The position numbers were made by a program, and so were the translations under genes. This document shows, one piece after another, positions 53,242-61,181 of a stretch of DNA of 64,000 bases. The DNA comes from ZC4RG30 sp046047615 (GTDB taxonomy: Bacteria; Pseudomonadota; Gammaproteobacteria; Steroidobacterales; Steroidobacteraceae), in assembly GCA_046047615.1 (NCBI GenBank), contig JBJOHO010000013.1:48285-112284 (forward strand). Reading direction: 5' to 3'. Positions within the stretch are counted from its first letter, which is position 1, and each line of letters starts with the position of its first letter. The notes beneath the pieces were generated by a model. That model worked only from the letters and a program-made list of their open reading frames with translations, had not been told where the DNA came from and searched no databases.

Positions 53242-55167
53242 TCAGGGCCGCGGTGTCACGATGGGGAAGTCGGCCGGGAAGCGGTCCAGCCACGACAACC
53301 ACTCCTGCAGCAGCGCGGCATTGCCGGACACGCGGATGCGCCCGGCCGCCACGGCGGCTGCCATGTCCGTGCGGCCCAGCGTGATGTCGTCGAGCGTTGC
53401 CCGGTCCAGTTGCAGCGACAGGTCGGCGGCCGCACCCGCGGTCGCCGCGACGCGTGTCGTGCGCATCACGCTGTTGCCGATCTCGACGCGGTAGCGCTCA
53501 CCAAGGTCCGTGAACTGCCAGTCCATGACCAGGCGCCGGCCGTCAGCCTTGGCGGCGTCGAGGCGCACGGCGAGGAAATCAAAGTACTGCGGCAGCGTCA
53601 TGGCCCGCACCAGGTCGGGCCGGTAGTTGGCGTTGTGCGTTGCGGCCGGGGGCCCACGGCGCATCTCGCTGGCGCCCTGCAGGTAGGCATTGCGCACCGT
53701 CGCGGATTCGGCCGCATGGCCCAGTTTCTCGAAGGCCAGCGCGGCCAGTTCGCGCGCATCCATGCGCAGCGGCGCCGACAGCACGGCCATCGAAGCCACG
53801 CGCGCCACCCAGCGATGGTCGCCGCGGGCGAAGTCTTCGGTCGCGCGGGCGAGTACTGCATCCACGCCGCCCATGTACGCGATCATCCGCCGGGCTTCTT
53901 CGACCGGCGGCAATGGATCGAGGTTGGCAGGGTGGCCGTCGTACCACCCCAGGTAGTGCTGGTAGACCGCCTTCACGTTGTGCCTGAGGCTGCCGTAGAG
54001 CGGATGGCTGGCGCGATCTGCCAGCAGTGCGGCCGGAAGTTGCACGCGTTCGGCGATCTCGCCAGGCGTATAGCCGTGGTTCATCCAGCGCACGGTCTGG
54101 TCATGCACATAGCGGTAGGTGTCGCGCTGGCGCCCGAGAAAGGCCTGCAGCCGCGACTGTCCGAAGACCGGCCAATGGTGCTGCGCGATGAGCACGTCGC
54201 TGCTGCTGCCAAACCGCTGCAGGGCCTCGTCGATCTGGCGCGACCACGCCAGGGCGTCGCGCACCTGGGCACCGCGCAGCGGCAGCAGGTTGTGCTGGTT
54301 CTGCGTGGCGATCTCGCCCATGTCGAGGACGCGGTGGCGGGGCAGTTGCAGCACCATGCCCGCAGGCGCCTCGGTGCCCGGCGTCAGCATGAACACCACC
54401 GGCACGCCGTCGATCTCATGCGTCTCGACCGGCTTGCGGATCAGGTGGGTGGGCATGATCAGCGTGGTCGTGCCGACCGAGGAAGACTTCCCCAAGCCGA
54501 CATCCACGAGGCCCAGCGGGCCGCGCGGCAGCATGGGTCCGAACTGGTAGTGCGTCCGGCGCAGCATCGCGGTGCCGGCCGTGACGTTCTCGGCCACGGC
54601 TTCGGTCTCGAATCCCTCCGGCGCATAGATGCGCACCTTGCCGGCGCGGACATCCGCCTCGTCGACGACGCCTCGCACGCCGCCGAAGTGGTCGGCGTGG
54701 CTGTGCGTGTAGATCACGGCGCTCACCGGCCGCTGCGGACGGTGGCGGAAGTACAGGGCCATCGCCGCCTTTGCGGCTTCGGCCGTCAGCAGGGTGTCGA
54801 TCACGACCAGCCCGCGGCGTCCCTCGACGATCGTGAGGTTGGCGATGTCCAGGCCGCGCAACTGGTAGACGCCCTCGGTGACCTTGAACAGGCCGGCATG
54901 GCGGTTGTCGCGGGCGTGGGCCCAGAGTACGGGGTGCACCGTGTCCGGGGCGACCGGGTTGTCGAGCAGACGGGAGTGCGCTGCCGTCCAGCCGGGACTG
55001 CTGCCCGCCGCAAAGAGCGTCTCGTCCATGGGGGCGACAAAGCCGGCTTCGAGGTCGGAAGTGGGTGGCCCCCCGTCCGCCCGGAGCGGTCCGTGCAACG
55101 CCAGCAGGCTGAGCACGAGGGCGAGGGGACGGGCGTGGCGCCAGCGGCGGTGACCTTGGATTTGCAT
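53242..55167 (-). CDS. exported metallo-beta-lactamase-fold alkyl/aryl sulfatase (SdsA1-like)
   Basis: Type III sulfatases hydrolyse alkyl sulfate esters with two zinc ions. The 641-residue protein has a signal peptide (cut near residue 31), the zinc motif THSHADHFGG, the two Glu ligands in PGTEAPAGM and DMGEIATQNQHNL, a further zinc His in AQHHWPVFG, and the YQHYLGWYDGHPA segment before the dimer region; the C-terminal SCP2-like domain follows (about 520-641). It diverges from aspS and converges with the glutamine-synthetase-like gene, 10 bp apart. Substrate uncertain. Confidence 0.88.
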   Translation of the reverse strand: MQIQGHRRWRHARPLALVLSLLALHGPLRADGGPPTSDLEAGFVAPMDETLFAAGSSPGWTAAHSRLLDNPVAPDTVHPVLWAHARDNRHAGLFKVTEGVYQLRGLDIANLTIVEGRRGLVVIDTLLTAEAAKAAMALYFRHRPQRPVSAVIYTHSHADHFGGVRGVVDEADVRAGKVRIYAPEGFETEAVAENVTAGTAMLRRTHYQFGPMLPRGPLGLVDVGLGKSSSVGTTTLIMPTHLIRKPVETHEIDGVPVVFMLTPGTEAPAGMVLQLPRHRVLDMGEIATQNQHNLLPLRGAQVRDALAWSRQIDEALQRFGSSSDVLIAQHHWPVFGQSRLQAFLGRQRDTYRYVHDQTVRWMNHGYTPGEIAERVQLPAALLADRASHPLYGSLRHNVKAVYQHYLGWYDGHPANLDPLPPVEEARRMIAYMGGVDAVLARATEDFARGDHRWVARVASMAVLSAPLRMDARELAALAFEKLGHAAESATVRNAYLQGASEMRRGPPAATHNANYRPDLVRAMTLPQYFDFLAVRLDAAKADGRRLVMDWQFTDLGERYRVEIGNSVMRTTRVAATAGAAADLSLQLDRATLDDITLGRTDMAAAVAAGRIRVSGNAALLQEWLSWLDRFPADFPIVTPRP

Positions 55168-55205
55168 GGCCCAGTATCCCCCAGGCCTGTCGGGATTGCG
55201 ATTCT

Positions 55206-55245
55206 GTCCAGCTCGCTGGACGCCCCGACGGCCCCTCCGTAACAT
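55206..55245 (+). promoter_or_regulatory. candidate aspS promoter and overlapping palindrome
   Basis: TGGACG (55217) and TAACAT (55240) are 17 bases apart and form a weak -35/-10 pair reading to aspS. A perfect inverted repeat GTCCAGC-TC-GCTGGAC at 55206-55221 overlaps the -35. The 115-bp divergent gap with the sulfatase gene is where a shared operator could lie. Suggestive only. Confidence 0.3.
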
Positions 55246-55282
55246 CCGCCGGTTCGCTCACACGAGTTCCGGGAACACTGTC

Positions 55283-57064
55283 ATGCGCAGCCATTATTGC
55301 GGCCAGGTCAACGAATCTCTCATCGGCCAGGAAGTCACCCTCGCGGGCTGGGTGAACCGCCGCCGCGACCATGGTGGCGTCATCTTCGTCGACCTGCGTG
55401 ACCGCGAAGGTCTGGTGCAGGTGGTCTTCGACCCGGACCGCGCGCAGCTGTTCGCCGACGCCGAGCGCCTGCGCAACGAGTATGTCATTGCCGTGAAGGG
55501 GCGCGTGCGCGCCCGCCCGGCCGGCACCACCAACGCCAACATCGCCTCGGGCCAGGTGGAGATGCTGGCCTTGGAACTCACCCTGCTGAACCGCTCCGAG
55601 CCGCTGCCCTTCCAGCTGGATGAGCAGGTGAGCGAGGAGGTGCGCCTGCGCTACCGCTACCTGGACCTGCGCCGCGAGGAGATGAACAAGCGCCTGCGGC
55701 TGCGCCATCGGGTCACCAGCGCCATGCGCCGCTACATGGACGACCACGGCTTCCTCGACATCGAGACGCCGATGCTCACCAAGGCCACGCCCGAGGGCGC
55801 GCGCGACTACCTGGTGCCCTCGCGCACCCATCACGGCAAGTTCTTCGCCCTGCCGCAGTCGCCGCAGATCTTCAAGCAGCTGCTCATGGTGTCGGGCTTC
55901 GACCGCTACTACCAGATCGTGCGCTGCTTCCGCGACGAGGACCTGCGTGCCGACCGCCAGCCGGAGTTCACCCAGCTGGACATCGAGACGTCCTTCCTGT
56001 CGCAGGACCAGATCATGGACCTCATGGAAGGCCTGATCCGCGACATCTTCGGCAAGGTCATGGAAGTGGCGCTGCCCAACCCCTTCCCGCGCATGAGCTA
56101 TGCCGAAGCCATGCGCCGCTACGGTTCCGACAAGCCGGACCTGCGTGTGCCGCTGGAACTGGTCGATGTGGCCGACCTGGTGGCCGGTTGCGACTTCAAG
56201 GTGTTTTCGGCGCCGGCTGCCGACCCCAAGGGTCGCGTCGCGGCGCTGCGAGCGCCGGGTGGCGCGGCGTTGTCGCGCAAGGAAATCGACGACTACACGG
56301 CCTTCGTGGCCCGCTACGGTGCCAAGGGTCTGGCTTACATCAAGGTCAACGACAAGGCCAAGGGCCGCGAGGGCCTGCAGTCGCCGATCACCAAGTTCCT
56401 CTCGGACGAAGCGCTGGCCGGCATCCTTGAGCGCACCGCTGCGCAGGACAACGACCTCATTTTCTTCGGCGCCGACAGTTACAAGGTGGTCAGCGATGCC
56501 ATCGGCGCGCTGCGCCTGAAGCTGGGCCACGACCTCAAGCTCGTCGAACACGGCTGGCGCCCCTTGTGGGTGGTCGACTTCCCGATGTTCGAGTGGGACG
56601 GCGACGAAAAGCGCTGGGTGGCCATGCATCATCCGTTCACGGCGCCCAAGCTCGACGACCCGGCCGCGCTCGCCGCCGATCCGGGCAGTGCGGTGGCCAA
56701 GGCCTACGACATGGTGCTCAACGGCTCCGAAGTCGGTGGCGGTTCGGTGCGTATCCACCGCGAAGACATGCAGTCGGCGGTGTTCTCGCTGCTGGGCATC
56801 GAGACCGAGGAAGCCCGACTGAAGTTCGGCTTCCTGCTCGATGCGCTGAAGTTCGGTGCGCCGCCGCATGGCGGGCTGGCCTTCGGCCTGGACCGGCTGG
56901 TCATGCTGATGGCCGGCGCCGAAAGCATCCGTGACGTCATCGCCTTCCCGAAGACCCAGACCGCGGCCTGCCCGATGACCGACGCACCTACCGAGGTCGC
57001 CGAGCGGCAACTGAAGGAGCTCAACATCCGCGTGCGCCAGGCGCCGGTGGTCGCACCGGGCTGA
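55283..57064 (+). CDS. aspS: aspartyl-tRNA synthetase
   Basis: AspS charges tRNA with aspartate. The 593-residue bacterial-type enzyme opens MRSHYCGQVNESLIGQEV, with the OB-fold anticodon domain, class II motif 2 (FRDEDLRADRQPEFTQLDIE), a GAD domain and motif 3 in GGLAFGLDRLVMLM. At residues 29-31 the sequence is DHG and a Gly is at 81, as in the non-discriminating enzyme of Pseudomonas, while E. coli has Leu and Lys there; it may also charge tRNA-Asn. ATG 55283. Confidence 0.97.
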   Translation: MRSHYCGQVNESLIGQEVTLAGWVNRRRDHGGVIFVDLRDREGLVQVVFDPDRAQLFADAERLRNEYVIAVKGRVRARPAGTTNANIASGQVEMLALELTLLNRSEPLPFQLDEQVSEEVRLRYRYLDLRREEMNKRLRLRHRVTSAMRRYMDDHGFLDIETPMLTKATPEGARDYLVPSRTHHGKFFALPQSPQIFKQLLMVSGFDRYYQIVRCFRDEDLRADRQPEFTQLDIETSFLSQDQIMDLMEGLIRDIFGKVMEVALPNPFPRMSYAEAMRRYGSDKPDLRVPLELVDVADLVAGCDFKVFSAPAADPKGRVAALRAPGGAALSRKEIDDYTAFVARYGAKGLAYIKVNDKAKGREGLQSPITKFLSDEALAGILERTAAQDNDLIFFGADSYKVVSDAIGALRLKLGHDLKLVEHGWRPLWVVDFPMFEWDGDEKRWVAMHHPFTAPKLDDPAALAADPGSAVAKAYDMVLNGSEVGGGSVRIHREDMQSAVFSLLGIETEEARLKFGFLLDALKFGAPPHGGLAFGLDRLVMLMAGAESIRDVIAFPKTQTAACPMTDAPTEVAERQLKELNIRVRQAPVVAPG

Positions 57065-57068
57065 CGCC

Positions 57069-57695
57069 ATGCCGTCCCGCGGCACGGTCGTCTATGTCCA
57101 CGGCCTGTGGATGACCGGTGCCGAGGGCCTGTGGTTGCGGCGGCAGCTGGCGGCGCAAGGCTGGCGCACCCGCAGCTTCCTCTGGTCTTCGATGTTCGAA
57201 ACGCTCGACGCTGCGGCGCTGCGACTGGCCGGCCAATGGCAACGGCTGGCCGAGGATGCCGGTCCGGTCCATGTGCTGGGCCACAGTCTGGGCGGACTGC
57301 TGGTCCACCGGGCTCTGGAGCTGGGAGCGCCGGCCGGTCGCGTGGTCTTCCTGGCCTCGCCACTGCAGGGCAGCCGGGCGGCGCGCTGGCTGGCGGCGCG
57401 CAGCGGCGCAGGCCGCCTTGCACTGGGTCGCGCGGGCCTCGCGCTGCTGGATTCCCGGCGGCGGCAGTGGCCCTGGAGTTCGCCCGCCGCGGTCATCGCC
57501 GGCACGCGCTACGCAGGCCCGGGCCGCTGGTTCGGCGCGGTGGGTCCGTACAGCGATGGCACGGTCGAGGTGGCTGAGACGCGCCTCGAGGGCGCAGCCC
57601 TGCATCGCGAGTTGCCCGTGTCGCATCACGGCATGCTGTGGTCGCAGGCTGTGGCGGAAGCGGTCGCTGCCTTCCTCGCCAGTCCGGGCCGTTGA
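57069..57695 (+). CDS. small alpha/beta hydrolase
   Basis: A 208-residue cytoplasmic protein with HGLWMTG after the first strand, the nucleophile elbow GHSLGG (Ser73), and VSHHGMLWS with the candidate His near the end. The Asp of the triad is not certain. It lies 4 bp after aspS and 32 bp before the formylglycine-generating enzyme gene. Substrate unknown. Confidence 0.78.
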   Translation: MPSRGTVVYVHGLWMTGAEGLWLRRQLAAQGWRTRSFLWSSMFETLDAAALRLAGQWQRLAEDAGPVHVLGHSLGGLLVHRALELGAPAGRVVFLASPLQGSRAARWLAARSGAGRLALGRAGLALLDSRRRQWPWSSPAAVIAGTRYAGPGRWFGAVGPYSDGTVEVAETRLEGAALHRELPVSHHGMLWSQAVAEAVAAFLASPGR

Positions 57696-57727
57696 CCGCA
57701 CTCCCCACGGCTGACATCGTCGGCCGC

Positions 57728-58675
57728 ATGACCACCAGCGGCATGCGGCACATCCCCGGCGGAACCTTCACGATGGGTTCCGAGAAGTACTACCCCGAGG
57801 AGGCGCCGCGGCGTCGCGTGCGCGTCGATCCGTTCTGGCTCGACGAGACGCCGGTCACCAACCGCGAGTTCGCGAAGTTCGTGGCGGACACGGGCTACCA
57901 GACCTTTGCCGAGACCCCGCCCGATCCGCAGGACTACCCGGGCCTGCTGCCGCACCTTGCCAAGGCCGGTTCGCTGGTGTTCTTCCCGACCTCGGGGCCG
58001 GTGGACCTGCGCGACTTCAGCCAGTGGTGGGCCTTCACCTTGGGTGCGGACTGGCGCCACCCGACGGGGCCTGGCAGTACGCTGGCGGGACTGGAGGACC
58101 ACCCGGTCGTGCACGTGGTGCATGCCGATGCGCTGGCCTACGCGACTTGGGCGGGGAAGTCGTTGCCCACGGAAGCGGAGTGGGAGTTTGCTGCGCGAGG
58201 GGGTCTTGAGGGCTGCGAGTTTGCCTGGGGCGATGCGCTCGCGCCGGACGACCGAATGCTGGCCAACTTTTGGCAGGGCAATTTCCCGTACGAAAACCAC
58301 GCCACTGACGGGTGGGAGCGGACCTCCCCCGTCCGCAGCTACGAGCCCAACGGTTACGGGCTCTACGACATGATCGGCAATGTCTGGGAGTGGACCGACG
58401 ACTGGTATGTCCAGCCGGCCGGCAAGCGTCCTGGCAGCTGCTGCGTCGCCGAGAACCCGCGGGGCGGCAGCGAGTACGCCAGCATGGACCCCGGCAGTCC
58501 CGACCTGCGCATCGGCCGCAAGGTCATCAAGGGCGGCTCGCACCTCTGCGCGCCCAACTATTGCCAGCGTTACCGGCCGGCGGCGCGCCACCCTCAGCCG
58601 CTCGACACGTCCACCAGCCACGTGGGCTTCCGCTGTGTCGTGCGTGCCGTGCAGGCGCCCGGACGGCGCCCCTGA
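57728..58675 (+). CDS. formylglycine-generating enzyme (SUMF1 family)
   Basis: Oxidises a Cys in type I sulfatases to formylglycine, the catalytic aldehyde. The 315-residue protein begins with IPGGTFTMGSE and ends with GFRCV. The two copper-binding cysteines of true FGEs are both present: C274 and C279 in GGSHLCAPNYCQRYRPAAR, which separates it from SUMF-domain proteins such as EgtB. NVWEWTDDWY and PTEAEWEFAARGG are also seen. ATG 57728 is the best start. No formylglycine-type sulfatase is in the window. It ends three bases before the convergent esterase gene. Confidence 0.87.
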   Translation: MTTSGMRHIPGGTFTMGSEKYYPEEAPRRRVRVDPFWLDETPVTNREFAKFVADTGYQTFAETPPDPQDYPGLLPHLAKAGSLVFFPTSGPVDLRDFSQWWAFTLGADWRHPTGPGSTLAGLEDHPVVHVVHADALAYATWAGKSLPTEAEWEFAARGGLEGCEFAWGDALAPDDRMLANFWQGNFPYENHATDGWERTSPVRSYEPNGYGLYDMIGNVWEWTDDWYVQPAGKRPGSCCVAENPRGGSEYASMDPGSPDLRIGRKVIKGGSHLCAPNYCQRYRPAARHPQPLDTSTSHVGFRCVVRAVQAPGRRP

Positions 58676-58678
58676 TCT

Positions 58679-60289
58679 TCAGCGGCGCGCTGCCTCTGCT
58701 GCCGCAGCCGTGACGTCCATGCGCGCCCGCCATGGATCCGCGCCCCACAGCGCCTGGCCATTGGTGCCAAAGTCCATGAGGCCGTCGTCCGCGGCATCAT
58801 AGGCGGGCCACGGCCGGCCATTGGCCTCCGGCTTGCCGTCACGCGCGAAGGCGACCAGATGGTCCAGGATGGCAGCCGACATGGCCGAGTCCTGCGCCGT
58901 CAGCGCCTCTCCGTACTTGGCCTTCACGGTGTCGAAGAAGAACGGGATGTCGCTGGCGTGCGGCGCGCCGTCTTTCCACTCGCCACGCATGGATTCGGCC
59001 ACGTACGAGAAACGGTAGAGGTAAGCGGCCTGCTTTTGTTCCGTGAACAGCTGCGCCACGTGGCGCGCTGGTTCGCCCATGAGGCGGTCCATGTAGACCT
59101 CGCGCACCAGCGCCGGCAGTTCGCGCGTGCCGTCTGGATCGTAGGCCTTGCGGGCCACGTCGGCACGCGCGCTGAAGCTCGCGAACAGCGCGTCCTTGCT
59201 CTCTGCCATGCCAAAGCCGATGTCTGCGCTGGTGGCGCCCACCATGAGGTCGGCCTTGTTGAAGCGGCCCGCGCGGTAATGGGCCTCGGGTTCGTCAGTG
59301 ACGATGACGCCGTCGACCATCGGGCCGCTGTAGGTCGGCTTGTTCGGATCGCCGCTGCGCATCGAGGCCAGGTTCATGCCGGCCACCACCTGCTCGCCGG
59401 AGAGCGTACGCAGCGCTGCCAGTGCTGCGGCATCGGTACCGGTGATGCCCACGGATTCGGCGAACCACTGGCCGATCTGCTCGGCCGAGGGCACGCCCTC
59501 GTGGCTCTGGTCCAGGTGCCGCGGACCCATGAGGCTGCCGCGCCCGCCCCCGGACTGCACCACGGCGCGCGTGAACAGGCCCTGCGCTTCGGGGCTGGTC
59601 AGCAGCATGTGCACCGAACCACCGCCGGCGGATTCGCCAATGACCGTGACATTCGACGGGTCGCCACCGAAAGCGGCGGCGTTGCGCTGTATCCAGCGCA
59701 TGGCGGCCAGCTGGTCCATGTAGCCGTAGTTGCCCAGCGCCTCGCCCCCGGGGCGGGCCGCGCTGAGCGCCGGATGCGCGAAGAAGCCGAAGCGGCCGAG
59801 CCGGTAGTTGAAACTGACGAAGACCACGCCACGGCGCGCGACCGCGCTGCCGTCATACACCGCGGGGGAGGCGCCGCCATTCACGAAGCCCCCGCCGTAG
59901 ATCCAGGCGATGACCGGCAGAGGCTTGTCGCTGGCGGCCTCGGGGCGCCAGACGTTCAGCACCAGGCAGTCTTCGGCGGGCTCGGTGCCCAGCGGCGCCG
60001 CGTCGCTGGGGAAGGGCAGCTGCATGCAGTCATGGCCGTATTGGTCGGCCCGCCTCGGCTCGGTCCAAGGCGTGACTGGCTGTGGTGCGCGCCAGCGCAG
60101 CTCGCCGACGGGCGGCAATGCGAAAGGGATGCCCTTGAAGGACTGGATGCCGTCGGCGGCCACACCGACGACAGGGCCGGTGTCGGTGACGACCTGCAGG
60201 GGCTGCGTGGCGGGCGTACCGGTGCAGGCAGCGACCAGCGCCGCCGCAGCCACGGTGAAGACACTCAGGGCTTGCGTGCGAAGGCGCAT
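58679..60289 (-). CDS. type B carboxylesterase, probable lipoprotein
   Basis: A 536-residue exported esterase of the cholinesterase/carboxylesterase family. The signal peptide ends in a lipobox-like LVAAC (Cys22). The family signature EDCLVLNVWRPE, oxyanion loop YGGGFVNGG, and nucleophile motif GESAGGGSV (Ser220) are clear; the Glu (about 350) and His (HASDIPFFF near 455) of the triad fit. The substrate is unknown. It ends three bases from the convergent FGE gene. Confidence 0.88.
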   Translation of the reverse strand: MRLRTQALSVFTVAAAALVAACTGTPATQPLQVVTDTGPVVGVAADGIQSFKGIPFALPPVGELRWRAPQPVTPWTEPRRADQYGHDCMQLPFPSDAAPLGTEPAEDCLVLNVWRPEAASDKPLPVIAWIYGGGFVNGGASPAVYDGSAVARRGVVFVSFNYRLGRFGFFAHPALSAARPGGEALGNYGYMDQLAAMRWIQRNAAAFGGDPSNVTVIGESAGGGSVHMLLTSPEAQGLFTRAVVQSGGGRGSLMGPRHLDQSHEGVPSAEQIGQWFAESVGITGTDAAALAALRTLSGEQVVAGMNLASMRSGDPNKPTYSGPMVDGVIVTDEPEAHYRAGRFNKADLMVGATSADIGFGMAESKDALFASFSARADVARKAYDPDGTRELPALVREVYMDRLMGEPARHVAQLFTEQKQAAYLYRFSYVAESMRGEWKDGAPHASDIPFFFDTVKAKYGEALTAQDSAMSAAILDHLVAFARDGKPEANGRPWPAYDAADDGLMDFGTNGQALWGADPWRARMDVTAAAAEAARR

Positions 60290-60313
60290 GGTCGGCTTCT
60301 CCGGTCGGCAGTG

Positions 60314-60338
60314 AAACCGCCCGGCATGTGCCGGGCGG
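60314..60338 (-). terminator. terminator after the sapC-like gene
   Basis: CCGCCCGGC at 60317-60325 pairs perfectly with GCCGGGCGG at 60330-60338 across a 4-base loop; on the minus strand TTTC follows. It lies 10 bp beyond the stop of the SapC gene, before the esterase gene. The T-run is short. Confidence 0.6.
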
Positions 60339-60347
60339 CGGGGGCAC

Positions 60348-61115
60348 TCAGGCCTGGGCGGCAGCCTGGCCCTGGGCCTGCATGCGGCGGGCCTTGCGGG
60401 CCATCAGGTCGCCGATGCGGGCCAGCGAGGCCAGGTGGAAGAACACCGCCGCGAGATAGCCCTTGCGGTGCCACTCGGCGATGGTCGCGTCATCGAGGTT
60501 CTGCAGCTTCTCGGTGTCGACGATCTGGAAGCCGTCGATGCCGATCTTCTGGCCGCCCGGCAGCGTGCCGTCGACGCGGCGGTCGACCAGCAGGCCCTTG
60601 GCGGTGAGGGCGCGGCGGAACTCCAGCGTCTGTGCCGACTCGGCGCTGTAGGCCTGGCAGAACTGCATCGCGTTCTTGGTGAATTCGCTGGGCTGCTGGT
60701 CGTCGCCGAACAGCGCCTGGCCTTCCTCGCCACCCTGGGCAAAGCGCGGCGAATCCGCATCGATGCACAGCGCCAGTTCGGTGCCCTCGGCGTTCATCTG
60801 CATCAGGCCGAACGGGTGACGGCGCACGTAGGCGGGGATGTAGATGTCCTGCGCCCAGAACTTGTCGTCGACGAACAGGTTGCTGCGATCCACGCCGATC
60901 AGCGCGACCGGGCCCGCATCGTCACCGGCGGCGAACAGCACCGGGAAGAAGCGCGAGGCATCGGCGAACTCGCCCATCACCACCGGCAGGCCCATGGCGT
61001 CCTTGGTGAAGCTGGCGTCGCCATCCTTCAGCCGCCAGTTGCCGTGCTGGGTCGTGTTGAGCGGCTGCGGGTTGGTGTAGAACAGGGCTTGCTGCTGCTG
61101 CGGGGCCTCGGCCAT
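60348..61115 (-). CDS. SapC family protein
   Basis: A 255-residue protein with no clear signal peptide. Segments ALFYTNPQPLNTTQHGNWRL, LPVVMGEFADASRFFPVLF, YIPAYVRRHPFGLMQ and FTKNAMQFCQAYSAE match the SapC family, first described beside S-layer proteins in Campylobacter and found in many proteobacteria. Its function is unsettled. It diverges from the PQQ enzyme gene with 66 bp between starts, and is followed by a terminator. Confidence 0.82.
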   Translation of the reverse strand: MAEAPQQQQALFYTNPQPLNTTQHGNWRLKDGDASFTKDAMGLPVVMGEFADASRFFPVLFAAGDDAGPVALIGVDRSNLFVDDKFWAQDIYIPAYVRRHPFGLMQMNAEGTELALCIDADSPRFAQGGEEGQALFGDDQQPSEFTKNAMQFCQAYSAESAQTLEFRRALTAKGLLVDRRVDGTLPGGQKIGIDGFQIVDTEKLQNLDDATIAEWHRKGYLAAVFFHLASLARIGDLMARKARRMQAQGQAAAQA

Positions 61116-61154
61116 GGGAATCGTCCTGCTGGAAATGGGGAAAACCGGGCGGCG

Positions 61155-61162
61155 ACTATAGC
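61155..61162. promoter_or_regulatory. overlapping divergent -10-like boxes
   Basis: In the 66-bp gap between the sapC-like gene and the PQQ enzyme gene, ACTATAGC reads as TATAGC rightward (61157-61162) and TATAGT leftward (61155-61160). The two hexamers overlap. Good -35 elements are not evident. They may serve the two genes, possibly in competition. Confidence 0.3.
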
Positions 61163-61181
61163 GTATCCATCCGGGGGGATC

